Assembly (NCBI GenBank): GCA_902801515.1
Contig: CADCII010000003.1
Span: 25,623 to 89,622 of the forward strand
Source of the DNA: an uncultured Lachnospiraceae bacterium
GTDB lineage: Bacteria; Bacillota; Clostridia; Lachnospirales; Lachnospiraceae
DNA length: 64,000 nucleotides
Direction of reading: 5' to 3'
Shown here: positions 7,541 through 16,791 of the stretch, piece by piece
How the letters are laid out: each line of letters opens with the position of its first letter
Numbering within the stretch: position 1 is the first letter of the stretch
The notes under the pieces: generated by a model
What the model saw: only the letters and a program-made list of their open reading frames with translations
What the model was told of the DNA's origin: nothing
Database searches by the model: none
Position numbers and translations under genes: made by a program

Positions 7541-8458
7541 ATGATTAAGGCGGATGGTGTTCGTAAGTTATTTGGGATGAAGGAGGCGCTGAGCGGGATT
7601 TCCTGCAGTATTCCGGACGGGAGTATCTATGGCCTGGTTGGGTCGAATGGTGCGGGAAAGTCTACGCTTCTGAGAATCCTTTCAGGGGTGTACAGGCCGG
7701 ATGCAGGTTCGGTGATGATCGACGGAGCGTCTGTCTGGGAGAATCCGGAAGCGAAGGGTAAGGTCACGCTGGTGGCGGATGAGGTATATTTTCCCGCCGG
7801 GACGACGCTGGAGAAGATGGCTGCGCTGATGGCTGCGGCTGATCCTGGATTTGACAGGGGACGGCTTGCGTATATGTCGGATCTTCTGCACCTGGATGTG
7901 AAGGCTTCCCTGGGGAGTTTTTCCAAGGGAATGAAGAGGCAGGCTGCGATCGCGCTGGCCCTGTGCCGCAAACCGAAGTACCTGCTTCTGGATGAGGCTT
8001 TTGACGGACTTGATCCTGTGATGAGACGCCTGGTGCGCGGCCTGCTGGCGGAGGAGATCATGGACCGGCAGATGACGACGGTGATCACGTCACACTCACT
8101 CAGGGAACTGGAGGATACCTGCGACACTCTGGCGCTGCTGCACAGGGGCGGCCTTATCCTGGAGAGTGATATCGGAACTCTCAAGACGAACCTGTTCAAG
8201 GTCCAGATAGCGTTTGAGGATGATTTTGATAAGAGCAGGTTTGAGGGGATCGAGATTCTGGACTTCAGGAAGAGCGGTTCTGTTGCGACTATGATCGTGA
8301 AGGGAGACAGCAGTCAGGCGGCGGCTGTGCTCCGGGAAATGAATCCGCTTCTGATGGATATTCTTCCGCTGAGTCTGGAAGAGGTCTTTGCTTATGAAAT
8401 GGAAGCTCTGGGGTACAGCTTTACGGCGCAGGGGATTGCGTTTGCTGATGAGTCCTGA
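7541..8458 (+). CDS. ABC transporter ATP-binding protein (YtrB-like)
   Basis: 305 residues. Walker A GSNGAGKST near residue 35, signature region LGSFSKGMKRQAAIALAL, Walker B YLLLDEAFDGLDP, and the H-loop ITSHSLREL. The signature LSGGQ is replaced by FSKGM, typical of drug- or peptide-export type ATPases of the YtrB/BcrA group. The last ~90 residues are an extension with no clear motif. It sits between the GntR regulator and a large permease, so the three form one regulated exporter or cell-envelope stress transporter. The substrate is not shown by the sequence. Confidence 0.9.
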   Translation: MIKADGVRKLFGMKEALSGISCSIPDGSIYGLVGSNGAGKSTLLRILSGVYRPDAGSVMIDGASVWENPEAKGKVTLVADEVYFPAGTTLEKMAALMAAADPGFDRGRLAYMSDLLHLDVKASLGSFSKGMKRQAAIALALCRKPKYLLLDEAFDGLDPVMRRLVRGLLAEEIMDRQMTTVITSHSLRELEDTCDTLALLHRGGLILESDIGTLKTNLFKVQIAFEDDFDKSRFEGIEILDFRKSGSVATMIVKGDSSQAAAVLREMNPLLMDILPLSLEEVFAYEMEALGYSFTAQGIAFADES

Positions 8459-8499
8459 GGTTACGGTATATATGGTATATAGAGAAGGAAGGGTATGAG

Positions 8500-10353
8500 A
8501 TGACTGGAATGGCTGTAAATGTAAATATGGCAGACAGGGTGGTTAAGAGTGTCCCGGTGCGCAGGAACAGGGGATTGTTTGACGGGGCACTGATTATGGA
8601 AGGACTGCGCAGGACCAGGACGCTTGCCCTGATCATGGGGATTCTGGCGTGGACCGCGGCGGTACTGGTCCCGGTGATGAGAGGCGGGTACGGACCGCAG
8701 ACGCCGGTGCTGTACGGACCGGTCCAGATCAATCCGGTATTGCTTTTGTGCGTTCCGGTGTTTGCGCCGTTTCTGACGATGAAGGCATTTGACTTTTTGA
8801 ACAGCAGAGCAGGAAGCGACATGTTTCATTCATTTCCGGTGAAACGCCAGTCGCTGGCAGTCAGCTTCCTGACAGCGGTATCAATGTGGCTAATCATTAT
8901 AATCGGCCTGAGCATCCTGCTGTCCATGGCAAGCTGTGCAGTCATGCATTCATCCGTCACTCTGGACAAGTCGCACCTGGGAATCTGGTTTCTGCAGATG
9001 CTGGCAGGCTCATTTCTGGTGGAAATGAGTGTGTTCCTCGCGATGTCGGTTACGGGTACGTATCTCACAAATATCGTGACTGCTATGGGACTGATCTTCC
9101 TGCCCAGATTCCTGATCATTGCAGCAGGACAGATGCTGGCGGAGATGGTGCCCATGATCAGCAGTGCGCATCTGCCGCTGTTTTTCACAAACCGGCTCAA
9201 TACAGTCACCGGACTGATCTTCAGCTATTTCCTGGGTGCGTTCTACATGAGTGAAGCCGGGCCGCTGTACTATATGCCGTCCGTGATCTATACATTTGTC
9301 CTTGCTCTGATCTACGCACTGATCGGCTGCGTACTGTTTGTCCGCCGCCCCTCGGAGACGGCCGGCAGGCCGACACTCGGAGAAAAACTTCAGGGCGCTA
9401 CAAGGATTGGGATCGGATTCCTGATCACGGTGCCTGCGGCTATGGCAATCTGCACGGATATTGCAGACCGCGTCCGGACACGTTCTCTGTCGGAGATCGC
9501 GGTACTCATCGCCCTGTTCCTTACCGCATTCGGCGCCATGTTCGTCTATGAATATCTGAGTGCGCACCGTCTTCTTTCATGGAAGGCAATGCTCACCGGG
9601 ATCGCAGCAGTCCTGGTACTGGACGCGCTCTGGGTCGGGGGCGGCCTCCTGATGGCACACGCCTACAGCACAGAACATTTTGACAGGGAAAAGATCGAAT
9701 CTGTCGAACTTACATCCGAAGGATACTATAACGCTGCCGAACTGTTCAGTTCAGCCGGTGAGTACCGGCAGGAATACTGGGGAAATAAACTGCGCAAAGT
9801 GCCGCTTACAGACGAACGCATACTGAGCATTGCAGCGCTTCGCCATGAACAGACCGCACAGGAGACCGAACTTCTGGATGAAGTTGAGATCCTGGAAAAT
9901 GAAGCAGTTGATCCGGATTCTGCCTTCGACAGCCAGTATGTCACCCTGGAGACGAAGATACGTTTTGCAGGCGGAAGAGAAGTGTACAGGAATCTGAATT
10001 ACACCAATGAAGATCTTGCCCTCATCTGGGAAGCCGCAGCACCTCTGATCGGAGACAGCATGCTGGAACTTCCCCGCGCGGAAGAACTGACCGATGTCTA
10101 TGCGCAGGATTATTACAGCATAGATATGGTAAAAGCCTATGAGACTTACCAGGAAGAACTCAGGAAACTTGCTCCGGAAAAATGGGTCAGAATCCTGTCC
10201 GATCCTGACTCCTACAGTGAGGAAGTCCTCCAGTTCTACACCATCAGAAATGGGATCTACACAATGGGCGCCCTGCCCGTGACCAAAGACTTCCCGAAGA
10301 CATGGAAACTGCTGGAGGGATCGCGCATACCGGCTGAAACCGAAGCTGGCTGA
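8500..10353 (+). CDS. ABC transporter permease with large extracytoplasmic domain
   Basis: 617 residues; GAAGGAAGGG before the ATG. Residues ~45-400 hold about ten hydrophobic segments, including MFHSFPVKRQSLAVSF, a motif common in permeases of YtrB/BcrAB-type exporters. The last ~215 residues are soluble and acidic (TEHFDREKIESVELTSEG...), predicted outside. The arrangement matches Clostridial DUF6449-like permeases linked to YtrA regulators (recollection). The stop codon TGA overlaps the first bases of palindromic repeat copy 3. It works with the ATPase at 7541. Confidence 0.85.
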   Translation: MTGMAVNVNMADRVVKSVPVRRNRGLFDGALIMEGLRRTRTLALIMGILAWTAAVLVPVMRGGYGPQTPVLYGPVQINPVLLLCVPVFAPFLTMKAFDFLNSRAGSDMFHSFPVKRQSLAVSFLTAVSMWLIIIIGLSILLSMASCAVMHSSVTLDKSHLGIWFLQMLAGSFLVEMSVFLAMSVTGTYLTNIVTAMGLIFLPRFLIIAAGQMLAEMVPMISSAHLPLFFTNRLNTVTGLIFSYFLGAFYMSEAGPLYYMPSVIYTFVLALIYALIGCVLFVRRPSETAGRPTLGEKLQGATRIGIGFLITVPAAMAICTDIADRVRTRSLSEIAVLIALFLTAFGAMFVYEYLSAHRLLSWKAMLTGIAAVLVLDALWVGGGLLMAHAYSTEHFDREKIESVELTSEGYYNAAELFSSAGEYRQEYWGNKLRKVPLTDERILSIAALRHEQTAQETELLDEVEILENEAVDPDSAFDSQYVTLETKIRFAGGREVYRNLNYTNEDLALIWEAAAPLIGDSMLELPRAEELTDVYAQDYYSIDMVKAYETYQEELRKLAPEKWVRILSDPDSYSEEVLQFYTIRNGIYTMGALPVTKDFPKTWKLLEGSRIPAETEAG

Positions 10354-10436
10354 ACAAGTGACCATGAACAAGTGACAGGCACTCCTTCAATTTTGAAGGA
10401 GTGCCTGTCACTTGTTCATGGTCACTTGCCCAACTT
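10352..10436. repeat. Dispersed palindromic repeat, copy 3, with perfect 36-bp inverted repeat
   Basis: Left arm 10355-10390 and right arm 10393-10428 are exact reverse complements with a 2-base centre. Each arm contains GACCATGAACAAGTGACAGG and a CTCCTTCAA end. The element overlaps the stop of the permease gene. No T tract follows, so it is not a standard terminator, although an RNA of it would fold into a very long stem. Confidence 0.85.
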
Positions 10437-10546
10437 GTTTGAAATTCTCCGCTTGTATATTTTTATGCGTTCAGATAGAATAATTTCGACGTTACAGTGA
10501 GTGGCTGCCCGGGAACGGGAGTGTGGATATACAGGAGGTTTTATTC

Positions 10547-11719
10547 ATGGATTATGCAGCGGAATCTCTGCGTCTTCACAGAGAATGGAAGGGAAAGATC
10601 GAGGTGACATCCAGAGTCCCGGTTAAGAATTCCGAGGATCTGTCGCTGGCGTACACACCGGGTGTCGCGCAGCCTTGCCTGGAGATCGAGAAGGATGTTG
10701 ATCAGAGTTATGAACTGACCCGCCGCGGCAATCTGTGCGCGGTTATCACGGATGGTTCTGCTGTGCTTGGCCTTGGCGATATCGGGCCTGAAGCCGGCAT
10801 GCCGGTTATGGAAGGGAAATGTGTCCTGTTCAAGAGTTTCGGTGACGTGGATGCTTTCCCGCTGTGCGTGAAGACGAAGGATGTGGACGAGTTTGTCAAT
10901 GCGGTTGCTCTTCTGAGCGGTTCCTTCGGCGGGATCAATCTGGAAGATATCGCGGCTCCGAGATGTTTTGAGATTGAGCGCAAGCTGAAAGAAAGATGTG
11001 ACATCCCGATCTTCCATGATGATCAGCATGGAACTGCCATCATTACGCTGGCAGGTCTTACCAACGCGCTGAAGCTTGTCGGAAAGAAGAAGGAAGAGAT
11101 AAAGGTCGTTACCAGCGGAGCCGGTGCTGCAGCGGTCGCGATCGTGAAGCTTCTTATGAGCGCCGGGATCAAAAATGTGATCATGTGCGACAGGAAGGGC
11201 GCGATCTATGAAGGCCGCGACGGCCTGAACTGGATCAAGAAGGAGATGGCGCAGGTCACAAACCTTGAGAAGAAGACCGGAAGCCTTGCCGATATGCTGG
11301 TCGGCGCGGATGTGTTCATCGGCGTCTCCGCGCCGGGAACGGTTACCGCAGATATGGTAAAGACCATGAACCGTGACGCGATCATCTTTGCCTGCGCAAA
11401 TCCGACTCCGGAGATCTTCCCGGATGAGGCGAAGAAGGGCGGAGCGGCTGTCATCGCTACCGGGCGCAGTGATTTCCCGAACCAGGTCAACAACGTGCTC
11501 GCGTTCCCGGGCATTTTCCGCGGGACCTTCGACGTGAGGGCGAGCGATATCAACGAGGCTATGAAGGTGGCTGCGGCAAATGCGATCGCCGGCCTTGTCA
11601 CGGATGAGGAACTCAATGCGGAATACATCCTGCCGAAGGCATTTGACCTGAGGGTTGGACCTGCTGTTGCCGAGGCAGTTGCGCAGGCGGCGCGTGAGTC
11701 CGGGGTTGCCCGCATCTGA
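10547..11719 (+). CDS. Malic enzyme (NAD(P)-dependent, short bacterial type)
   Basis: 390 residues from ATG 10547, with AGGAGG 8 bases upstream. It decarboxylates malate to pyruvate and CO2 with NAD(P)+ reduction. Motifs: SLAYTPGVAQPC (substrate Tyr), VTDGSAVLGLGDIGP, FHDDQHGTAII (metal-binding Asp pair) and a Rossmann motif VTSGAGAAAVAIVKLL. The ~390-residue length is the MaeB-core form without the phosphotransacetylase domain. It is a single gene with a hairpin after it. Upstream in-frame ATG 10523 lacks a ribosome site. Confidence 0.93.
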   Translation: MDYAAESLRLHREWKGKIEVTSRVPVKNSEDLSLAYTPGVAQPCLEIEKDVDQSYELTRRGNLCAVITDGSAVLGLGDIGPEAGMPVMEGKCVLFKSFGDVDAFPLCVKTKDVDEFVNAVALLSGSFGGINLEDIAAPRCFEIERKLKERCDIPIFHDDQHGTAIITLAGLTNALKLVGKKKEEIKVVTSGAGAAAVAIVKLLMSAGIKNVIMCDRKGAIYEGRDGLNWIKKEMAQVTNLEKKTGSLADMLVGADVFIGVSAPGTVTADMVKTMNRDAIIFACANPTPEIFPDEAKKGGAAVIATGRSDFPNQVNNVLAFPGIFRGTFDVRASDINEAMKVAAANAIAGLVTDEELNAEYILPKAFDLRVGPAVAEAVAQAARESGVARI

Positions 11720-11820
11720 TATTCTTAAAAGGTCCATGGACGGTTCTGTGTATGAATTATTCGCGGACTGCAATTCACTGTCATGAAGCTGTTTTGATTC
11801 TGTAAAATGAAAAACAATCT

Positions 11821-11870
11821 GCGCCTGCTTCTCTGTTTTGTGTAAGAAACCGGAGGGCAGGCGCTTTAAA
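11821..11870 (+). terminator. Terminator-like hairpin downstream of malic enzyme
   Basis: Arms GCGCCTGC (11821-11828) and GCAGGCGC (11857-11864) are perfect complements around a 28-base loop, followed by TTTAAAA. Large loop, so moderate support. Confidence 0.5.
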
Positions 11871-11877
11871 ATCCATG

Positions 11878-11907
11878 TTGGACACTCTGCCTGAAGTGTG
11901 CTATACT
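11878..11907 (+). promoter_or_regulatory. Promoter of the polysaccharide locus
   Basis: TTGGAC (11878-11883), 18-base spacer, TATACT (11902-11907), about 40 bases before the ATG at 11946. No further strong promoter is obvious until 20.7 kb, so the locus may be one long transcript. Confidence 0.6.
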
Positions 11908-11945
11908 ACCTTGTCAAGTATGCTCTGAAGGGGAGTGCATTTTTA

Positions 11946-12404
11946 ATGAAAAAAACTGACAAGGGCAGATTTGTGGGGGAGGTTCCGCTGAAGTGGTTTA
12001 TTCTGCTTCACCTGAGCCTGGTTCTTAATTCCCTCGCCGGCACTGCCTCCAAGTTGGCTGGACGACAGAAGTTTCTGTCGTTCAAATTCATGTTCTGGTA
12101 CGGTGTCATGCTGCTGATCACGATGTCTTTCGCGGTTGCGTGGCAGCAGATCCTCAAGAACATGTCGCTGACTTTCGCATTTACCAACAAGCCCATCACG
12201 ATCGTCTGGGGACTGATCTGGGGGGTGATGATCTTCAGAGAGACTCTGACCTGGAAGATGATCCTCGGTTCGGCGATTATTCTGATCGGAATCGTCGTGG
12301 GAGTGTCTGACGGCGGCTCGTCCTCCGGAGAGAAGACAGAATCTCCGGGAAGTGTGAAAGAGTCACTGGATAAACTGTCCGCAGGTCAGGAGGTGGAATC
12401 ATGA
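11946..12404 (+). CDS. SMR/EamA-like membrane transporter subunit (ArnE/ArnF-like)
   Basis: 152 residues from ATG 11946 with AAGGGGAG upstream. Four hydrophobic segments in the small-multidrug-resistance arrangement; the last pair ends in MILGSAIILIGIVVGV, and a polar Ser/Glu-rich tail follows. It overlaps the next gene by 4 bases (ATGA), which also encodes a four-segment SMR-like protein, so the two likely form a heterodimer. Placement before a WecE-like aminotransferase and glycosyltransferases suggests a flippase for a polyprenyl-linked sugar, as ArnE/ArnF flip undecaprenyl-phosphate aminoarabinose. The substrate is inferred only. Confidence 0.75.
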   Translation: MKKTDKGRFVGEVPLKWFILLHLSLVLNSLAGTASKLAGRQKFLSFKFMFWYGVMLLITMSFAVAWQQILKNMSLTFAFTNKPITIVWGLIWGVMIFRETLTWKMILGSAIILIGIVVGVSDGGSSSGEKTESPGSVKESLDKLSAGQEVES

Positions 12405-12781
12405 GTATTCTGCTGACTGCCGCGCCAGGCTCCATGTTTGCCGGGCTTGAAAAGTATATCGCCATTTGGATCATCTCCGTGTTTATTTCCTCGGTCGCGC
12501 AGATCATGCTGAAGGTTGAGGCTAACAAGGAACATGAGAGCAGGATGAAGGAGTATCTGAATCCGATGGTAATCGGGTCCTACGCGATCTTCTTCCTGTC
12601 GACGTTCCTGACGATGTACGCACTGAAATTCGTACCCCTTACCTACTCGCCGATCATTGAACCGCTGAGTTATATCTTTGTTCCTGTGATCGGCGTGCTG
12701 GTACTGAAAGAGAAAATATCTAAGAGAAGACTCCTGGGAATAGCTATCATGTTTGTCGGGATCGCGGTCTTCTCTATGTGA
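12401..12781 (+). CDS. SMR/EamA-like membrane transporter subunit, partner
   Basis: 126 residues, four hydrophobic segments. The third is preceded by YALKFVPLTYSPIIEPLSYIF, a usual SMR/EamA region, and the last is ISKRRLLGIAIMFVGIAVFSM. The start ATG overlaps the stop of the preceding gene, implying coupled translation and a fixed ratio. The pair resembles ArnE/ArnF or other heterodimeric SMR proteins. It precedes the sugar aminotransferase by 18 bases. Confidence 0.78.
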   Translation: MSILLTAAPGSMFAGLEKYIAIWIISVFISSVAQIMLKVEANKEHESRMKEYLNPMVIGSYAIFFLSTFLTMYALKFVPLTYSPIIEPLSYIFVPVIGVLVLKEKISKRRLLGIAIMFVGIAVFSM

Positions 12782-12799
12782 GAAAGAAGGAAAATGAAA

Positions 12800-13933
12800 A
12801 TGATTGATTTCAATAAGTCACCTGTTGTCGGAACGGAACTTGAATACTTCAGCCAGGCTCTTCAGAGCGGCAAACTCTGCGGAGACGGTCCGTTTACCAA
12901 ACAGGTATCAGCGTGGTTCAGAGAGCGCATGAACGTGCGTCATGTCTACATGACGACCTCCTGCACCTCTGCCCTTGAGATGGCAAGCTGGCTGTGCGAT
13001 CTTGAGCCCGGCGATGAAGTCATCATGCCTTCCTATACATTCGTATCCACGGCTGACGCCTTTGTCCTGCGCGGGGCGAAGATCGTATTTGTAGATATCG
13101 ATCCGAAGACCATGAACATCGATCCGGACAGGATCGAGGAAGCAGTGACGGAGAAGACCCGCGTGATCTGCCCGGTGCATTACGCCGGCGTGTCCTGTGA
13201 TATGGACAGGATCCTTGCCATCGCGAAGAAGCATAACCTGAAGGTGGTGGAGGATGCCGCCCAGGGCGTCAATGCCTTTTATAAAGGAAAGGCGCTTGGA
13301 ACGATCGGCGACTTCGGCTGCTACAGTTTCCATGAGACCAAGAATTACTCCATGGGTGAAGGCGGGGCGCTTTTATTTAACAATGACGCTGACCAGGAGA
13401 GAGCTGAGATCGTCCGAGAGAAGGGAACGGACCGCAGCAAGTTCTTCCGCGGCCAGATCGACAAATACAGCTGGGTGGGCTACGGATCTTCCTATCTTCC
13501 CAGCGAGCTGAACGTAGCTTACCTCTGGGCGCAGCTGCAGAAGTTCGACGAGATCAATGACAAGAGGATGAGCATCTGGAACCGCTACAATGAGGCGCTG
13601 AAGCCGCTGGCGGACAGAGGACTGATCGAGCAGCCTTATGTGCCGGATTACGCAGTCCACAATGCTCATATGTACTATATCAAGACAAAGGACCTGGAGA
13701 CCAGGACCGACCTGATCCGCTATCTGAAAGAGCAGGGCGTCCTCAGTGTCTTCCACTATATCCCTCTGCATTCATCCGCTGCCGGACAGAAGTTCGGAGA
13801 GTTCAGGGGCGAGGACGTCTACACGACGAAGGAATCAGAGCGTCTGATGCGTCTCCCGCTGTTCTACAATCTGGAAGAAGAACAGGTGGAGCATGTGGTG
13901 AAGAGTGTCCTGAGTTATCCGGGATGGAAATGA
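12800..13933 (+). CDS. rffA: dTDP-4-amino-4,6-dideoxygalactose transaminase (WecE/RffA family)
   Basis: 377 residues from ATG 12800 (MIDFNKSPVVGTELEYF), which matches the start of E. coli WecE (MIPFNAPPVVGTELDY) and leaves AAGAAGG 9 bases upstream; ATG 12794 is the alternative. DegT/DnrJ/EryC1 fold. The PLP lysine is Lys181 in FHETKNYS, and GDEVIMPSYTFVSTADAFVLRGAKIVF and PVHYAGVSCDMD are close to WecE throughout. Reaction: dTDP-4-keto-6-deoxy-glucose plus glutamate to dTDP-Fuc4N. The glycan built by this locus therefore probably carries a 4-amino-4,6-dideoxyhexose. The dTDP-sugar supply genes are not in the window. Confidence 0.9.
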   Translation: MIDFNKSPVVGTELEYFSQALQSGKLCGDGPFTKQVSAWFRERMNVRHVYMTTSCTSALEMASWLCDLEPGDEVIMPSYTFVSTADAFVLRGAKIVFVDIDPKTMNIDPDRIEEAVTEKTRVICPVHYAGVSCDMDRILAIAKKHNLKVVEDAAQGVNAFYKGKALGTIGDFGCYSFHETKNYSMGEGGALLFNNDADQERAEIVREKGTDRSKFFRGQIDKYSWVGYGSSYLPSELNVAYLWAQLQKFDEINDKRMSIWNRYNEALKPLADRGLIEQPYVPDYAVHNAHMYYIKTKDLETRTDLIRYLKEQGVLSVFHYIPLHSSAAGQKFGEFRGEDVYTTKESERLMRLPLFYNLEEEQVEHVVKSVLSYPGWK

Positions 13934-13934
13934 G

Positions 13935-15755
13935 ATGAGCAGATCGCTCCTTCAGAAAATGAAACCATACTATATCAGGAAGGCGTTGCGGTACCTGAAA
14001 CACTACGGGCCGAAGGACTTCCTGATTCGTGTACGCGAACGGCTGACGCCTGACGATGTCCCTTACGGTCCCTGGTATGAAGCACATAAAGCCTGTGAGG
14101 AAGAACTGGACAGACAGCGCAGCGAGTGTGCGTCGATGCCTTGCAGAGAGAAACCGCTGTTCTCCATCGTGGTACCAGCCTGGAAGACACCGGAGGCTTT
14201 CCTTCGGGGACTCCTGGACAGCGTGCTGGGACAGACATATCCGTATCTGGAGCTGGTGATAGCGAACGCCAGTCCCGAAGATGAGAATATGGCGAAGATC
14301 CTTGAGGAGTACAGCCGCCGGGACAATCGCCTTGTGGTGGTTGACCTGCTTGAAAATGAGTCCATCGCCGCGAATACCAACGCTGCCATTGCGAAGGCGT
14401 CCGGTGAATTTATCTGCTTTATGGACCATGACGACCTGATCGCACCGGATGCGCTGTATGAAGCACACAGGGCTGCGTCATCGGGAGATTTCGATCTGAT
14501 CTATACGGATGAGGATAAGATCCGGGATGACGGCAAGGGAGGACTGGAACATTTTCAGCCTCATTTCAAGCCTGATTTCAGTCTGGATCTGCTCCGGTCG
14601 AACAATTATATCTGTCATTTCCTGATGGTGAGAAAGAGTCTGGTACAGAAGGCGGGCGGACCGGATGACCGGTTCGAAGGCGCCCAGGATTACGAGTTCA
14701 TATTGAGATGTATCGATATGATAGATTCTGAGAGGATCGCCCACATACCGGGCATCCTGTATCACTGGCGCACGCACGCAGCGTCCACTGCGGATAATCC
14801 GGACAGCAAGGCTTACGCTTATGACGCAGGAAAGAGGGCTCTTGAAGAGCATCTTGCAAGACGCGGCGAACACGGAAAGGTCAGCCAGACCAAAGACCAC
14901 GGATTCTACAGAGTGCGCTATGAGGTGCAGGGTCATCCGAAGGTTTCGATCATAATCCCGAACCGGGAACAGAAGCAGATGCTGGAGAAGTGTCTGAATG
15001 CGGTCCGGGAGCATACACACTATGACAATTACGAGGTCATCGTTGTGGAGAATAATTCCTCCTCAAAAGAGATCCTCGATTACTACAGGCAGATTCAGGG
15101 AAAGGATGGCGTGAAGGTCATCCGCTGGAAGAGGGAGTTCAACTTCTCCGCGATCAACAACTTTGCCGCAAAAAAGGCTGAGGGTGAGTATCTTGTCTTC
15201 CTGAACAACGACGTGGAAGTAAGAGACGGATGGCTGACCGAACTTCTGGGTGTCTGCTCCAGGAAGGACGTAGGAGCTGCCGGCGGCAGGCTCTGCTATC
15301 CGGACGGCAGGATACAGTCCGCAGGCATTGTGGTCGGGATCGGCGGTGTGGCTGGTTCCCTGTTTACCGGGATGAACGGAAGCTTCTCCGGATATCTTCA
15401 CAAGGCATCGATCATGCAGGATCTGTCCGCGGTCACAGCCGCGATGATGATCGTGAAGAAAGACGCGTTTGACGCTGCGGGAGGTTTTACGGAGGAACTG
15501 GCGGTCGCGTTTAATGATGTCGACCTGTGCCTGAAACTGAGAGCGGCGGGCTGGCTGATCGTGTACGACCCCTGGGCTGAAGCAACACACTATGAGTCAG
15601 TGAGCCGCGGAGATGAATATACAGCAAAGAACGCAGAGCGCTGGCGCTTCGAGGCTGCCTGGATGAAGGAACACTGGGCAGATTATTACGGGAAGGGGGA
15701 TCCTTATTACAATCCGAACTTCTCACTCGCCCGCTGGGACTATACGCTCCGCTGA
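13935..15755 (+). CDS. Two-domain GT2 glycosyltransferase
   Basis: 606 residues with two GT-A domains. Domain 1 (about residues 75-300): FSIVVPAWKTPEAFL, FMDHDDLIAPDALYEAH, YTDEDKI, DYEFILRC. Domain 2 (about 335-580): VSIIIPNREQKQMLEKC, VFLNNDVEVRDGWL, SAVTAAMMIVKK, FNDVDLCLKLRAAGW. Each has a DxD-type motif (DHDD; NND). Such double GT2 proteins build alternating units of surface polysaccharides or teichoic-acid-like chains from nucleotide sugars on the cytoplasmic side. It starts one base after the aminotransferase stop, so translation is coupled. Confidence 0.85.
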   Translation: MSRSLLQKMKPYYIRKALRYLKHYGPKDFLIRVRERLTPDDVPYGPWYEAHKACEEELDRQRSECASMPCREKPLFSIVVPAWKTPEAFLRGLLDSVLGQTYPYLELVIANASPEDENMAKILEEYSRRDNRLVVVDLLENESIAANTNAAIAKASGEFICFMDHDDLIAPDALYEAHRAASSGDFDLIYTDEDKIRDDGKGGLEHFQPHFKPDFSLDLLRSNNYICHFLMVRKSLVQKAGGPDDRFEGAQDYEFILRCIDMIDSERIAHIPGILYHWRTHAASTADNPDSKAYAYDAGKRALEEHLARRGEHGKVSQTKDHGFYRVRYEVQGHPKVSIIIPNREQKQMLEKCLNAVREHTHYDNYEVIVVENNSSSKEILDYYRQIQGKDGVKVIRWKREFNFSAINNFAAKKAEGEYLVFLNNDVEVRDGWLTELLGVCSRKDVGAAGGRLCYPDGRIQSAGIVVGIGGVAGSLFTGMNGSFSGYLHKASIMQDLSAVTAAMMIVKKDAFDAAGGFTEELAVAFNDVDLCLKLRAAGWLIVYDPWAEATHYESVSRGDEYTAKNAERWRFEAAWMKEHWADYYGKGDPYYNPNFSLARWDYTLR

Positions 15756-15803
15756 CGGAAGACTCTGACGGAAGTCCTGCCAGAATACAGCAGTGGTGAC
15801 TCT

Positions 15804-16775
15804 ATGAAAAGTATTACGGTTGTGATACCGAATTACAACGGAATGAAGTTTCTCCAGGGCTGTCTGGACAGTCTGAGGGAACAGTCGGACAGAGACTTTG
15901 AGACAGTTATGATCGACAACGGTTCGACAGATGAGAGTGTCGCTTTCGTTAGATCCGGTTATCCGGAGGTGAAGATCCGCGCATACCACAGGAACACCGG
16001 TTTCTGCGGTGCTGTCAACGCCGGGATAAAGCTGTCTGAGTCTCCCTTTGTGCTGCTTCTGAACAATGACGTGGTCTGCGACCCTGACATGGTGAAGGAA
16101 CTGCGAAGGGCGATCACAGAGCGGGAGGATACATTTTCCTGCTGCGCAAAACTGATCGGGCTGTATGACCCGACAAAACTTGACGACGCCGGCGATTACT
16201 ACAGCGCCATGGGCTGGGCATTTGCCAGAGGCAAGGGACAGAGCAGTTCCCTGTATGACAGGGAAGAGAAAGTATTTGCCTGCTGCGCGGCTGCCGCGAT
16301 CTACCGAAGGGACATCCTGGACAGGATCGGGCTGTTCGACGAAAGGCATTTTGCATACCTGGAAGATATTGACATCGGGTACAGGGCGCAGATATACGGA
16401 TATTCCAACCGTTATATCCCTTCCGCCATTGTGTATCACGCAGGGTCGGGAACCAGCGGAAGCCGTCACAATGCTTTCAAAGTAAAACTTGCCGCACGCA
16501 ACAGTGTATGGCTGATCCACAAGAATATGCCCCGCTGGCAGGTCGTGCTGAACGCGCCTCTGCTGGGGGCAGGCTTCCTGATCAAATGGGTTTATTTCTG
16601 CAGAAAGAAGCTTGGAAGAGAATACCTGAGCGGACTGTCAGAAGGTTTTAAGGGCTTGCCCAGGATACCCGGAGCGCCCGCGGGACATACAGGCGCATAC
16701 CTGAGCATACAGCTTCAGCTGTGGAAGAACTGCTTCCTGAGAGCAGAAGACGCTCTGAGGGGCAAACTGAGCTGA
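15804..16775 (+). CDS. GT2 family glycosyltransferase
   Basis: 323 residues. The N-terminal GT-A domain shows ITVVIPNYNGMKFLQGCLDS, VMIDNGSTDESVAF, NTGFCGAVNAGI and LLLNNDVVCDPD, with a later FDERHFAYLEDIDIGYRAQ acceptor-side motif. This is the pattern of rhamnosyl- or related transferases of O-antigen and capsule loci. The C-terminus has hydrophobic stretches (VLNAPLLGAGFLIKWVYF) that could attach to the membrane. It lies within the locus and 16 bases before the sugar-transferase gene. Confidence 0.85.
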   Translation: MKSITVVIPNYNGMKFLQGCLDSLREQSDRDFETVMIDNGSTDESVAFVRSGYPEVKIRAYHRNTGFCGAVNAGIKLSESPFVLLLNNDVVCDPDMVKELRRAITEREDTFSCCAKLIGLYDPTKLDDAGDYYSAMGWAFARGKGQSSSLYDREEKVFACCAAAAIYRRDILDRIGLFDERHFAYLEDIDIGYRAQIYGYSNRYIPSAIVYHAGSGTSGSRHNAFKVKLAARNSVWLIHKNMPRWQVVLNAPLLGAGFLIKWVYFCRKKLGREYLSGLSEGFKGLPRIPGAPAGHTGAYLSIQLQLWKNCFLRAEDALRGKLS

Positions 16776-16791
16776 GAAGAGAGAATACAGC

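Noticed and set aside
10541-11773. Long antisense ORF (410 residues) opposite malic enzyme
   Set aside because: Shadow of a strongly supported gene; the product is low-complexity, His/Arg/Leu-rich, and has no ribosome site or family motif.
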